Shown here: in pieces, positions 1 through 8,680 of the stretch
Numbering within the stretch: position 1 is the first letter of the stretch
How the letters are laid out: each line of letters starts with the position of its first letter
From: Corynebacterium maris DSM 45190
GTDB taxonomy: Bacteria; Actinomycetota; Actinomycetes; Mycobacteriales; Mycobacteriaceae
Reading direction: 5' to 3'
Assembly (NCBI RefSeq): GCF_000442645.1
Contig: NC_021915.1
Coordinates: 1,798,001-1,862,000, forward strand
DNA: 64,000 nt
The notes under the pieces: model-generated
Databases searched by the model: none
Seen by the model: only the letters and a program-made list of their open reading frames with translations
Told to the model about the DNA's origin: nothing
Position numbers and translations under genes: made by a program

Positions 1-1735
1 CGAGCAACCATCCTGTACCCGCCGGCAGACCCGTGTCCAGTCTCCACCCTTGCCCCTGGGTGGTGTTGTCCACTAGGACGGTGCGGGAAGCGTCGGCGAG
101 CGCCGCGACGTCCTCGCCGCTCAGCACGCCGCTCAGCGCGGAGGCGTGCGCCCCCAGCGCCGCGGCCAGCGCCCGTTCCAACCCGGCGTCGGCACGCACG
201 GACTCCGCCAACGGCGCCCATGCCCCGTCCAGCAGCTCGGCGGCGTCGACCTTGGGCGCGGACTCCGTCAGCGTCTCAATGCGCGACGACAACGAGTAGA
301 CGGTGCGCTCGCGCTGGCGCTGCTCCTCCTGGAGCTGTTCCAGACGCGCCTCCGCGGCCTGGGATTCGACGCCGGCCTGCGCCTGCGCCCCCTCCAACGG
401 TGCTCGGCCTCCCTGCAGCTCGGTGAGTTTCTCGGCCACCTCCTGCGCCTGGGCCTGCGCCAGGCGGGTGCGCTCCAACGTGTCCGCGAGCGTCTCCCCC
501 TGCCGCGCAATCTGCTCCTCCACGGCGACGATCTGCTCTGCTAGGGACTCCTCCCGGGCCAACAGCCGCACCACACCTTCGCGGCGATCCGCGATGGCCC
601 GCACCTGCGCCCGGTGCTCCGCTTCCGCCTCGTCGTGCGCCTCTTGCCGGTCGGCGACCTCCTCGCGTAGCACCTCCAGCTGTTCCGCCGCCTCCTCGGC
701 CGCGGCGAGCAACTCCTCGTGGTCTTCGTCGGCCAGTGTGGCGCGGCGTTCCAGCTCGTCCGGGTCGGGCCCGCTGTAGGCCACGGCGTCGCCGACGCTG
801 CCGGCGCGTTCCGCGGCGATGCGAGACGTCGCGGAAACGCGTTCGGCCAACGTCGACAAGCGGAACCACAGCTGCTGGGCGGCCTCCACCCGTGGGCTGA
901 GCTCCTCCAACCGGCCCTCCAGCTCCACCTGGACGGCGGTGGATTCCTCCAGCTCCGCGGTGACCTCGGCGACCCGCTCCGCCAGCACGGTGGCGTTATG
1001 GGCGACGTCGTCAAGCTGGCGGCGCAACCGGACGACCCGGTCGCCGGCCAGCTGCAGCCGGGCGTCGCGCAGGTCGGCCTGCACGGTGGCCGCCCGCGTC
1101 GCGGCCTCTGCCTGCCGGGCCAGGGGCTTGAGCTGCTTGCCCAACTCATCGGTCAGGTCGCGGAGGCGATCCAGGTTGGCTTGCATGCCCTGCAGCTTGC
1201 GCTGCGCCTTTTCCTTGCGCCGTCGGTGCTTGAGTACCCCGGCCGCCTCCTCGATGAACGAGCGCCGCTCCTCCGGCTTCGAGTCGAGGATCTCACCGAG
1301 CTTGTTCTGGCCGACGATGATGTGCATTTCGCGCCCGATGCCCGAGTCGCTGAGCAGCTCCTGGATGTCCATCAGCCGGGCCTTGGCCCCGTTGATCTCG
1401 TACTCGCTGGCGCCGTCACGGAACATCCGCCGCGTGACAGACACTTCGGTGTAGTCGATGGGCAGCTGCTGATCCCGGTTGTCGATGGTCAAGGTGACCT
1501 CGGCGCGCCCCAGCGGCTTACGTTCCCCGCCGCCGGCGAAGATGACGTCCTGCATCTTTCCGCCGCGCAGGTTCTTGGCGCCCTGATCGCCCATCACCCA
1601 ACGCAGGGCGTCGACGATATTCGACTTTCCGGATCCGTTCGGTCCGACGATCGCGCAGATTCCGGGCTCGAACTTCAGGCTCGTCGCCGACGCGAAAGAC
1701 TTGAATCCTTTGAGGGTCAGGGCTTTCAGATACAC
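1..1735 (-). CDS. smc: Chromosome segregation ATPase SMC, N-terminal part (cut by window edge)
   Basis: SMC is the ATPase of the condensin-like complex (with ScpA and ScpB) that compacts and segregates the chromosome. The GTG start at 1735 opens an uninterrupted frame to the window edge: about 578 codons of a protein usually near 1150-1200 residues. The N-terminus carries the ABC-type Walker A GPNGSGKS (residues 31-38), followed by NIVDALRWVMG and the FIEEAAG segment typical of bacterial SMC. From about residue 165 the chain is charged coiled coil, rich in Glu, Arg and Ala. The last visible part, around LERALAAALGAHASALSGV, looks like entry into the hinge. acyP lies 21 bp upstream on the same strand, as in mycobacteria. 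The C-terminal ATPase half is outside the window. Confidence 0.96.
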   Translation of the reverse strand, partial: MYLKALTLKGFKSFASATSLKFEPGICAIVGPNGSGKSNIVDALRWVMGDQGAKNLRGGKMQDVIFAGGGERKPLGRAEVTLTIDNRDQQLPIDYTEVSVTRRMFRDGASEYEINGAKARLMDIQELLSDSGIGREMHIIVGQNKLGEILDSKPEERRSFIEEAAGVLKHRRRKEKAQRKLQGMQANLDRLRDLTDELGKQLKPLARQAEAATRAATVQADLRDARLQLAGDRVVRLRRQLDDVAHNATVLAERVAEVTAELEESTAVQVELEGRLEELSPRVEAAQQLWFRLSTLAERVSATSRIAAERAGSVGDAVAYSGPDPDELERRATLADEDHEELLAAAEEAAEQLEVLREEVADRQEAHDEAEAEHRAQVRAIADRREGVVRLLAREESLAEQIVAVEEQIARQGETLADTLERTRLAQAQAQEVAEKLTELQGGRAPLEGAQAQAGVESQAAEARLEQLQEEQRQRERTVYSLSSRIETLTESAPKVDAAELLDGAWAPLAESVRADAGLERALAAALGAHASALSGVLSGEDVAALADASRTVLVDNTTQGQGWRLDTGLPAGTGWLL

Positions 1736-1756
1736 CCGAACAGCATATCGACCCCC

Positions 1757-2041
1757 TCACCGGCGCCCGAAGCCGGTCTCTCCCTTCGGCTGCGCCCACT
1801 GCGTCACGACGGTGTCCACGCGCCCGGGCCGGGCGGTCGTGGAAGGTTCCTCCTCCAGCAGCGTCAACAGTCGGCGCACCTGGGATTCGGGCCCTTCGGC
1901 GACGACCTCGACGCGACCGTCACGCAGGTTGCTGGCGTGCCCGGCCAACTCCAATTCCAACGCCTGGGAGCGGACCCACCACCGAAACCCCACGCCCTGG
2001 ACGTGGCCGTGAACGAACGCGGTCATGCGAGTATCTGTCAT
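1757..2041 (-). CDS. acyP: Acylphosphatase
   Basis: This 94-residue protein is a small cytosolic enzyme that hydrolyses carboxyl-phosphate bonds of acyl phosphates. The family signature HVQGVGFR is at residues 13-20 and supplies the phosphate-binding loop and catalytic Arg20. SNLRDGRVEV (37-46) supplies the catalytic Asn38. Length is normal for the family. It sits directly upstream of smc on the same strand, and the smc-acyP-mutM-rnc arrangement is conserved in Mycobacteriales. The physiological substrate is unknown for most bacterial members. Confidence 0.95.
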   Translation of the reverse strand: MTDTRMTAFVHGHVQGVGFRWWVRSQALELELAGHASNLRDGRVEVVAEGPESQVRRLLTLLEEEPSTTARPGRVDTVVTQWAQPKGETGFGRR

Positions 2042-2053
2042 GGCTCCCCGACT

Positions 2054-2242
2054 TTAGTGGAACATCGGGTCAGCGGCACCCGAGTCCGCAGCCAGATACG
2101 GCCCGCCCGGATAATGCTGCCGGGAACGGGCCGGGCGGCACCGACGGACCGCCTTCCCCACCAGCGTGTCCACCGCATCAAGGATCAACAGCAGCGCCAC
2201 CCCGGCCGCGATGAACGCGACGACGGAAACGACGATTGTCAT
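2054..2242 (-). CDS. Small single-pass membrane protein, unknown function
   Basis: This 62-residue ORF has an N-terminal hydrophobic helix (about residues 3-22, TIVVSVVAFIAAGVALLLIL). A short basic segment follows (GKAVRRCRPARSR), then a polar C-terminus, which predicts an N-out/C-in single-pass protein. It lies 12 bp upstream of acyP and 43 bp downstream of the AGCS symporter gene, all on the same strand. I do not recognise a family. It is supported by position in a co-directional run and by the clear membrane segment, but it is short and could be spurious. Confidence 0.5.
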   Translation of the reverse strand: MTIVVSVVAFIAAGVALLLILDAVDTLVGKAVRRCRPARSRQHYPGGPYLAADSGAADPMFH

Positions 2243-2285
2243 CGAGCCACCCCCTCACCGGGTCTACAGATGTCGTGCCGACAGC

Positions 2286-3749
2286 TTAACCGCGACGCTC
2301 CCGCAGCGCGGCCAGCCGTTCAGGGGCGTGACGGGTGGCCGGATCCGTGCCGTCCCAACATTCGACGTTGGGCAGCTCCGGCAGCATGTCGCGGTGGAAG
2401 ACGGGATCCAGGCCGAGTTTCTTCTGCGCCGCGTAGTTCTTCAGCAGCTTGATCGCCACTCCCCCGAGCGGGACGACGGCGACCAAGTTGATCACCACCA
2501 TCGTGCCCGCGAACGTGTCGCCGAGGTTCCACACCAGCGCCAACGAACCGATCGCGCCGACGAAGACGAACGCGACGACGAGCAGGCGGTAGACGGTCAT
2601 CCACGCCGTCGAGCCGGTGAGGTACTGGATGTTGGCCTGGGCGAGGTAGTAGTTGCCGATGATCGAGCTGAAGGCCAGGAAGAAGAGGATGAAGGTGACG
2701 AAGTGGACGCCCCAGCCACCGACGGAGGCGGCGAGGGCCTCCTGCGTGAACGACGCCCCGGCGACCTCGACGCCGTACTCCGGCTGCGGACCCAACAGGA
2801 TGATGAACGCCGTGATCGAGCAGACCAGCAAGGTGTCGAAGTACACGCCGAGGGTCTGCACCAGCCCCTGCTTGACCGGATGCGACACAGTGGCGGTGGC
2901 CGCGGCGTTCGGGGCGGAGCCTTCGCCCGCCTCGTTGGAGAACAGGCCGCGGCGCATGCCGTGCATGAAGGCCGCGCCGACCGTGGCGCCCGCGATCTCC
3001 TGGATGCCGAGCGCGTGGGTGACGATGTCCGCGATCATCCCCGGCACCTCGGAGAAGTTCAGCGCCACGACCAGCACGCCGACGATGATGTAGGCGCCGG
3101 CCATGAACGGCACGATGATCTGGGTGACGCTGGCGATGCGCTGTAGTCCGCCGAAGATGATCCCGGCGGTCAGCAGCGCGATGACCGCGCCGACCAGCGC
3201 GCGAAAGCCCAGGGAGTCCTGCTGCAGAGACGTGCCCAGCGCCTCGACGATGGAGTTGGTCTGGATGGCGTTGTACACCAGCCCGTAAGTGATCGAGATG
3301 GCCACGGCGAAGATGACCGCCAGCCACTTCCACCCCAGGCCACGGGTCATGTAATAGGCCGGGCCGCCGCGGTAGGCGTCGCCCTCCGGCGTTTTCCACA
3401 ACTGCGCGAGGGTGGACTCGATGAAGGCGGTCGCCCCGCCGAGCAGGGCGATCATCCACATCCAGAAGACGGCGCCGGGGCCGCCGATGCTGATCGCCAG
3501 GGCGACGCCGGCCACGTTGCCGGTGCCCACGCGCGAGGCCGCGGAGATGGTGAAGGCCTTGAACGCGGAAATGTTGCCCGCACCTGCGGTGGGTTCGGCG
3601 ACCGCGCGGAACATGTCGGGAACGTAGCGGATCTGCACCACAATGGTGCGGATTCCAAAGTAGACGCCCGCCCCGATGAGCAAAAACGGGATCACGGACC
3701 AGAGATAACCGTTGACGGTGTCCGCGAGAAATGACTCGATCGCTTCCAT
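2286..3749 (-). CDS. Alanine/glycine:cation symporter (AGCS family)
   Basis: Sodium- or proton-coupled uptake of small neutral amino acids (Ala, Gly) across the cytoplasmic membrane is the known role of this family. The protein is about 487 residues with many hydrophobic segments. It carries family motifs such as ISAASRVGTGNVAGVALAI near the N-terminus and FSNEAGEGSAPNAAATA in the middle. The start at ATG 3749 (MEAIESFLADTVNGYLW) gives the normal AGCS N-terminus. A longer in-frame ATG at 3785 exists, but it would place the GGAGGGG ribosome-binding element inside the gene. Spacing from that element to 3749 is rather long (about 14 nt). Substrate within the family cannot be fixed from sequence. 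Confidence 0.93.
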   Translation of the reverse strand: MEAIESFLADTVNGYLWSVIPFLLIGAGVYFGIRTIVVQIRYVPDMFRAVAEPTAGAGNISAFKAFTISAASRVGTGNVAGVALAISIGGPGAVFWMWMIALLGGATAFIESTLAQLWKTPEGDAYRGGPAYYMTRGLGWKWLAVIFAVAISITYGLVYNAIQTNSIVEALGTSLQQDSLGFRALVGAVIALLTAGIIFGGLQRIASVTQIIVPFMAGAYIIVGVLVVALNFSEVPGMIADIVTHALGIQEIAGATVGAAFMHGMRRGLFSNEAGEGSAPNAAATATVSHPVKQGLVQTLGVYFDTLLVCSITAFIILLGPQPEYGVEVAGASFTQEALAASVGGWGVHFVTFILFFLAFSSIIGNYYLAQANIQYLTGSTAWMTVYRLLVVAFVFVGAIGSLALVWNLGDTFAGTMVVINLVAVVPLGGVAIKLLKNYAAQKKLGLDPVFHRDMLPELPNVECWDGTDPATRHAPERLAALRERRG

Positions 3750-3839
3750 GAAGAAAAGATACGCCCCTCCCGCACCACCAGCCAACGTCGCTGGTCACTT
3801 AACCCCCGGGCACCCCCGCCAGAGGCCGCGCACCAGGCG

Positions 3840-4676
3840 CTACCCCGTCTGGCAGGCCGGGCAATAATGCGTCGACCGGTTTTGGAAGGACACCCGGTGA
3901 ATCGGGCCGCCACAGCGAGGGCACGGTTCGCCTTCCTGGCCGTAGACATTCAGCGAGCGCGAGAAATACCCCGAGGCGCCGTTGACGTTGACGTACAGTG
4001 CGTCGAAGCTGGTTCCGCCCGCCGCCAAGGCTTTGCGCATGACCTCCTCGGCCGCCGCCAACAGCGCCACCGCGTCACGCTGTCGCAGACTCGACGCCTT
4101 GCGCGTGGGTTTGATCCCGGCCAACCACAAGGATTCATCCGCGTAAATGTTGCCGATCCCGGAGACGATCTCCTGATTGAGCAACACCGTCTTCACCGGC
4201 GACGACGACCGACGCATCCGCCGGGCGACGGCCACGGCGTCGAAGTCGCCCTCCAGCGGGTCCTTGGCGATGTGCCGTACCGGCTGTGGCACGCCCTCCA
4301 CCATCGGCGTATACAGCCACCGGCCGAAAGTGCGTTGATCCACGAACGCCAACTCCACCGGCTCCCCCGCCGGATCCGTCAGCTCCGCACGGATGCGCAG
4401 ATGCCGCGACGTGCACGCCCCCGGCGCACCGACGAGCATCTGCCCGCTCATTCCCAGGTGCACGAACAAGGCGTGCTCCTGGTCCAGCTCCAGCCAGAGG
4501 TACTTTCCGCGGCGGCGCAGCGCGCGGACCGTCGCTCCGGACAACAGGTGTTCCAGCGGGGTGTCCTGACCCCGGTTGGCGCGCGGGTGCAGCACTTCCA
4601 CGTCGTCGAAGCGGGCGTGGAGAATGTGTGCTTCCAGGCCGCTGCGGACGACCTCGACTTCAGGCAGCTCAGGCAC
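3840..4676 (-). CDS. mutM: Formamidopyrimidine-DNA glycosylase (Fpg/MutM)
   Basis: This base-excision repair enzyme removes 8-oxoguanine and other oxidised purines and nicks the abasic site. Start choice is dictated by chemistry. GTG at 4676 yields V-PELPEVEVVR, so that after removal of the first residue Pro2 becomes the catalytic N-terminus, with Glu3 beside it. The longer in-frame ATG at 4703 would bury that proline. The protein is about 278 residues, with RRGKYLWLEL holding the conserved lysine, a helix-two-turn-helix region (GIGNIYADESL), and a C-terminal zinc finger with CPRC and CPAC. The GTG start overlaps the rnc stop by 8 nt, indicating translational coupling. Confidence 0.96.
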   Translation of the reverse strand: MPELPEVEVVRSGLEAHILHARFDDVEVLHPRANRGQDTPLEHLLSGATVRALRRRGKYLWLELDQEHALFVHLGMSGQMLVGAPGACTSRHLRIRAELTDPAGEPVELAFVDQRTFGRWLYTPMVEGVPQPVRHIAKDPLEGDFDAVAVARRMRRSSSPVKTVLLNQEIVSGIGNIYADESLWLAGIKPTRKASSLRQRDAVALLAAAEEVMRKALAAGGTSFDALYVNVNGASGYFSRSLNVYGQEGEPCPRCGGPIHRVSFQNRSTHYCPACQTG

Positions 4677-5433
4677 TGCCGGCCACCTGTTCCGGGTGCT
4701 CACGCAGCCACAGGAAGGCGACGCGGGCGGCTTCCTGCTCGGCGAGTTTTTTGCTGCCGCCGACGCCCTGCCCCAGCGTCCGGTCCCCGACGGTGGCCTG
4801 GGCCGTGAAAATCAGGTCGTGCTCCGGGCCTTCGGTGGTGGCGGAATACACGGGCATGGGCGCCTTGAGTTCGGCGAGCCGCTCCTGCAGGGCAGTCTTC
4901 CAGTCGATGTGGCGTCCCTGGGAGGAGGCGGTGTCGATCTTTTCTTTGAACAGCCGCAAGATGACGTCACGGGCGGCCTCGAAGCCGTGCTCCAAGTAAA
5001 TGGCGCCGAAGAGCGCCTCCGTGGTGTCGGCGAGGATGGATCCTTTGTCACGGCCGTCAGTGGCGAGCTCGCCTTTGCCCAGCAGAATGTGAGCGCCCAG
5101 GCCGATGTCGCGGGCGACGTCGGCGAGCCCGTACCGGGAGACGATGGAGGCGCGCATCTTCGAGATGTCCGACTCCGGACGCGACGGGTATTGCGCGTAG
5201 AGCTGGCTGGCCACGGACAACCCCAGGACCGCGTCGCCGAGGAACTCCAGGCGTTCGTTGTTCGGCAGGGTGCCGTTTTCGTTGGCGAAGGAGCGGTGCG
5301 TCAGCGCCAGGCGCAGATAATCGTCGCTGAGGGCGACGCCGAGTCGGGCCAACAGCGGGGCGTGGTCGACGGCGGCGTAGGCCGCGGCGAGCGCTTCCGG
5401 CCCGGTCAGCTTCTTCTTTTTGGAACGGCTCAC
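4669..5433 (-). CDS. rnc: Ribonuclease III
   Basis: RNase III is a double-strand-specific endoribonuclease that processes rRNA precursors and structured mRNAs. With the GTG start at 5433 the protein has 254 residues. It has the catalytic signature NERLEFLGDAVL (about residues 59-70), a second acidic cluster (DTTEALFGAIYLE), and a C-terminal dsRNA-binding domain (TALQERLAEL through GSKKLAEQEAA). The GTG overlaps the stop of the upstream DUF177 gene as GTGA, and GGAAAAG lies a few bases before it. I therefore prefer it to the in-frame ATG at 5457, which would overlap by 28 nt. Confidence 0.96.
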   Translation of the reverse strand: MSRSKKKKLTGPEALAAAYAAVDHAPLLARLGVALSDDYLRLALTHRSFANENGTLPNNERLEFLGDAVLGLSVASQLYAQYPSRPESDISKMRASIVSRYGLADVARDIGLGAHILLGKGELATDGRDKGSILADTTEALFGAIYLEHGFEAARDVILRLFKEKIDTASSQGRHIDWKTALQERLAELKAPMPVYSATTEGPEHDLIFTAQATVGDRTLGQGVGGSKKLAEQEAARVAFLWLREHPEQVAGSA

Positions 5434-5969
5434 AGGAACTTTTCCAGACCCGCCCACCGCGGATCCACCCTTTCCTCCTCGGGCTGTTCGCCGGAAACCC
5501 CGTCCGGGGCGGGCACGCCAGTGGCCTGGTTGTCGCAGCCACCTTCGCAGGTGGGGTTGAACGGCAGGCTGAGCACGGCTTCGTCGATGACGGTCTGCTC
5601 GAGGTCGATCTCGTTGGCCTCGTTGACCTGCGGGACGTCTTCTTCCTCGTCTTCGGCCTCATCGCCGCCGACGAAGTCGTCCTCGAGGGAAAACACCTGG
5701 CTGACGTGCAGGTTCAAATCTCGGTTCAGGTCGCGGAGGCAGCGCACGCACTGTCCGCTGAGCTGGGCGGTGACGTCGGCGTCGACGAGGATGCCGGAGC
5801 CGAGCATGGTCAGGTCAGCTGCGAGGGTGACCTCCGCCCCTTCCTCGACGGCGATCATTTCGTTGCCGATGCGAGAGGGCGAGGGGCCGACCTGGGTGCG
5901 GTGCTCGGGCATGCCGGCGGCACCTTGGTGGAGCAGTTCGGAAACGTTGAAAACGAACGGTGATTTCAT
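5430..5969 (-). CDS. DUF177/YceD family protein
   Basis: This 179-residue protein belongs to the YceD/DUF177 family, whose members usually sit beside rpmF or rnc and are linked to large-subunit rRNA metabolism. Visible features are the N-terminal FVFNVSELL motif, a central CVRCLRDL pair of cysteines, an acidic linker (EAEDEEEDV), and a second Cys pair in NPTCEGGCDNQ near the C-terminus. This suggests a metal-binding or structural role for the cysteines. rpmF is not adjacent here; instead the gene is coupled by a 4-nt overlap to rnc, as in mycobacteria. A TAAGCT box 10 nt before the ATG could be a promoter. Confidence 0.85.
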   Translation of the reverse strand: MKSPFVFNVSELLHQGAAGMPEHRTQVGPSPSRIGNEMIAVEEGAEVTLAADLTMLGSGILVDADVTAQLSGQCVRCLRDLNRDLNLHVSQVFSLEDDFVGGDEAEDEEEDVPQVNEANEIDLEQTVIDEAVLSLPFNPTCEGGCDNQATGVPAPDGVSGEQPEEERVDPRWAGLEKFL

Positions 5970-6016
5970 AACGGTTCTGAGCTTACCCGTCCGCCTCAGG
6001 GAATGCGTATACCGTG

Positions 6017-6778
6017 CTAGTCCTCGTAGTTCTCAGTGCGCGGGCGACGGGTGCGGGGGCGGCGCTCCACGCGTTCGCGGGGTTGATAGCCCGCCCCGGT
6101 CACCCCGGTCGTTCCGGTCGGCTGGCCGACGCCGGCGCCGCGGCGCAGCGCCGCCCGATCAGAGGTGACGGTGCGCAAAATACCGGTCAGGGATTCTTCG
6201 AACTCGCCGAGCTTGCCGTCGACGAAGGTGTCCGCCTCGTTGCGCAACCGGTCGGATTCGGCGTGGGCGGAGTCGACGATGCGGTGGGCCTCTTCGTCGG
6301 CGCGGCGCACGACCTCGGACTCGTCGACCAATCGGGCCTGTTCTGCGACGCCCTCGTTGACGCTGCGTTCGTAGGAGGCGTTGCCTTCGGAGACCAATCG
6401 GTCCGCTTCGGCCTGTGCGTTCGCGAGGGTGCGGTCGGCCTGGTCCTCGGCCTGCGCGACGGCGTTGGTGGCGTGGGTCTGCGCGTTGCCCACGATCGCC
6501 TCAGCCTCGTTGTGGGCGTCGGTGACGATGTCTTGTGCCTGTCGGTCGGCGTCCTCGACGGTGACGCGGGCGCGCTCCTCGGCGGCGGCGATGATCTCGT
6601 CCTGCTGGTCCAGGACGTCCTGCGCGTTGTCCAGGTCGATGGGCAGCGCGTTGCGGAGATCATCGAGCAGGGCGAGCATCTCGTTGCGCGGAACCATGCA
6701 GTTGGAGGTCATGGGCACGCCGTAGGCCTGCTCCACGGTCTGGACTAGTTCGTCGAGTGACTCAAAAACGCGGTACAT
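6017..6778 (-). CDS. sepIVA: DivIVA-domain septation protein (SepIVA-like)
   Basis: The 253-residue protein begins with a DivIVA-like segment (MYRVFESLDELVQTVEQAYGV, then RNEMLALLDDLRNALP). It continues as a long charged coiled coil rich in Ala, Glu, Asp and Arg to about residue 205. It ends in a basic, Arg-rich tail (RERVERRPRTRRPR). Position next to DUF177-rnc-mutM matches mycobacterial Rv2927c, known as SepIVA, which acts in polar growth and septation. The function is transferred from that ortholog by synteny and architecture. A TACGCT box (6786-6791, read on minus) ends 7 nt before the ATG with no clear ribosome-binding site, so a leaderless mRNA is likely. Confidence 0.8.
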   Translation of the reverse strand: MYRVFESLDELVQTVEQAYGVPMTSNCMVPRNEMLALLDDLRNALPIDLDNAQDVLDQQDEIIAAAEERARVTVEDADRQAQDIVTDAHNEAEAIVGNAQTHATNAVAQAEDQADRTLANAQAEADRLVSEGNASYERSVNEGVAEQARLVDESEVVRRADEEAHRIVDSAHAESDRLRNEADTFVDGKLGEFEESLTGILRTVTSDRAALRRGAGVGQPTGTTGVTGAGYQPRERVERRPRTRRPRTENYED

Positions 6779-7101
6779 GCGGACAAGCGTACCTTCCGCA
6801 TCGCCGCCACGACCGGGAAACCGGGCGGCGTGTCAACGACGTCCCTCTCCCTCCCGGCCAGCGCACAGGTGCAGCACAGTGAGATTATTAACGTGGGGCA
6901 CACGGGGTCGTGCGCATTTCGCTGGCTCCCGACTCCCGACCCGACGTGTGGCTCGCCGTCGGCGGCGCTGGTCCCAGTCATCGGGAAGCGGGCGTTTCGG
7001 TTGCTCCCGCCGACCTGTGAAACAGCTGACCCTGCCACCAATTAGGCTGGAGGACGCACGTCGCGACATATCGAGCACGCGTGGTGAAGGGAATGACGCA
7101 C
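6779..7101. other. Intergenic region between divergent sepIVA and the PP2C phosphatase gene
   Basis: No convincing gene is seen in these 323 bases. The left edge holds the probable leaderless promoter of sepIVA (minus strand, TACGCT at 6786-6791). Near the right edge TAGGCT at 7043-7048 is a candidate -10 box for the plus-strand phosphatase gene. AAGGGA at 7087-7092 is its likely ribosome-binding site. The middle has an AT-richer stretch around 6880-6890 but no clear inverted repeat. Confidence 0.5.
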
Positions 7102-8253
7102 ATGGGTGAGCAAAGACGACAGGCCGCACTGGATGCGATGAACGTCCTGGACACCCTTCCCGATGAACGGGTCGACCGTGTCACCCGTCTGGCGAAAGAA
7201 ATATTCGGCGTCCCGATGGTGGCCGTCAATCTCATCGACCGCGATCGACAGTGGTCCAAGTCCCGCGTCGGACTGCCCGCCACGGAGGTGCCGCGGGAGG
7301 TGTCGTTTTGTCAGCACACCGTGGAGCGTAACGCCGCCTTCGTGGTCGAGGACACGACCACATCCGCCGAACTCGCCGATCACCCCGCCGTCGTGAACGA
7401 GCCGGGACTGCGTTTCTACGCCGGCCACCCGGTGCACTCGCCGGACGGACAACCGGTCGGGGCGTTGTGTCTGATCGACACCGAACCGCGCACCTTCAGC
7501 GAACGTCAGCGCGAACTGTTGCGCGACATGGCCCATTGGATCGAGATTGAGCTCGGCCGCGACCAGCAGATCGAAGAAATCGACGCCGCCCGGCGCCTGA
7601 CCGTCCCTCCCGCCTGGCCGCCCGTCCCGGGTTACACGATCGCCGCCGACTCCACCGCCCATTTGGGTCTGGCCGGGGATTTCTACGACGTGACGACGCT
7701 GCCCGGCGCCGTGCGGGTGACCCTCGCCGACGTCATGGGCTCCGGCATTGGGCCGGCGCTGGTCGCCGCCGGGGTGCGGGCGTCGTTACGCACGGAACCT
7801 TCCCGTCCGGTGGGGCAGGCGATGGCGGAGGTCGACCGCCTCCTGATCGAGGACTTTCGCGACCTCGACATGTTCGTCACCGCCGTGCACGCCGACATCG
7901 AACTCGCCACCGGGAAGATGGAGCTCATCGACGCCGGTCACGGCCTCGCCTTCATCATCTGCCGCGACGGATCGTGGCAACCGCTCCGGTCCCGGGGCCT
8001 GCCGCTGGGCATGGATGCGGGCGACGCCGAAGCCTGCGCGGCCGTGACCGCCACGCTGGAACCCGGGGACCACTTCGTCTGCTGCAGCGACGGGCTTCTC
8101 GACGTCCTCGACCCCGCCGACCCGTTCGGGCACGTGGAGCGCACCATCCGCAAATTCGGCCCGGAACGGGCCGTCGCCCTAGTGCAAGACCTCGCATACG
8201 ACGAACGCGCCACGGACGACATCACCGTCGTCGTCGTCAGGAGAGACCGGTGA
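7102..8253 (+). CDS. GAF-domain PP2C-type serine phosphatase (RsbU/SpoIIE-like)
   Basis: Predicted role: a signal-responsive phosphatase that dephosphorylates the STAS protein encoded next door. Residues about 10-155 form a GAF domain (LIDRDRQWSKSRVG, SFCQHT, GALCLIDTEPRTFS). Residues about 180-380 form a SpoIIE/PP2C phosphatase with the metal-binding aspartates retained: AGDFYDV, LADVMGSGIGPAL, CCSDGLLD and DDITVVVV. AGHG and GLPLGM are also typical. The ATG at 7102 has AAGGGA 9 nt upstream; in-frame starts at 7081 and 7093 are possible, but the same element would touch the latter. STAS and HATPase genes follow on the same strand. The ligand of the GAF domain is unknown. Confidence 0.88.
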   Translation: MGEQRRQAALDAMNVLDTLPDERVDRVTRLAKEIFGVPMVAVNLIDRDRQWSKSRVGLPATEVPREVSFCQHTVERNAAFVVEDTTTSAELADHPAVVNEPGLRFYAGHPVHSPDGQPVGALCLIDTEPRTFSERQRELLRDMAHWIEIELGRDQQIEEIDAARRLTVPPAWPPVPGYTIAADSTAHLGLAGDFYDVTTLPGAVRVTLADVMGSGIGPALVAAGVRASLRTEPSRPVGQAMAEVDRLLIEDFRDLDMFVTAVHADIELATGKMELIDAGHGLAFIICRDGSWQPLRSRGLPLGMDAGDAEACAAVTATLEPGDHFVCCSDGLLDVLDPADPFGHVERTIRKFGPERAVALVQDLAYDERATDDITVVVVRRDR

Positions 8254-8350
8254 CCGCGCGCTTTCTCGCGAGCGGCATTCTGGCGGTGCCTGCCGCGCAC
8301 CGGTCGCAGCATTGTCAAACGACAAGACCAACCACACCTGAAAGGCCCCG

Positions 8351-8680
8351 ATGAACCTGACCACCGACATCCGCGACACCACCGCCATCGTGTCCATTGC
8401 CGGCCGGTTGACCGCCGCCGGAGCGCCCCGCCTGCGGGCAGCGGTCAACGACTTGATCGCCGCCGGAACCCACCGCATCGTCGTCGACCTCGGGCAGACT
8501 GAATTCGTGGATTCCTCCGGACTCGGTGCGCTCATCGGCGGGCTGAAGAACGCCCGGATCAAAGGCGGAGACTTACGGATCGCGGCCGTGCCCGAAAGCG
8601 TGCAGACGGTGCTCAAGCTGACTAACCTTGATCGTGTGCTGCGCAGCCACGCGACGGCGGAGGAGGCCTTCGATGAGTGA
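8351..8680 (+). CDS. STAS-domain anti-sigma factor antagonist (RsbV/SpoIIAA-like)
   Basis: This 109-residue single STAS domain has the phospho-acceptor motif FVDSSGLGAL, with Ser55 as the expected site by analogy with SpoIIAA and RsbV. When dephosphorylated, such proteins bind the HATPase kinase and free its other partner. GAAAGG precedes the ATG by a normal distance. The gene starts 97 bp after the phosphatase gene and overlaps the kinase gene by 8 nt, so the three products are probably made together. No sigma factor gene is present nearby. Confidence 0.92.
   Translation: MNLTTDIRDTTAIVSIAGRLTAAGAPRLRAAVNDLIAAGTHRIVVDLGQTEFVDSSGLGALIGGLKNARIKGGDLRIAAVPESVQTVLKLTNLDRVLRSHATAEEAFDE

Noticed and set aside
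719..2452. 577-residue plus-strand open frame opposite smc and acyP
   Set aside because: It has repetitive low-complexity composition, no recognisable domain, and lies antisense to well-supported genes. It is a GC-rich shadow frame.
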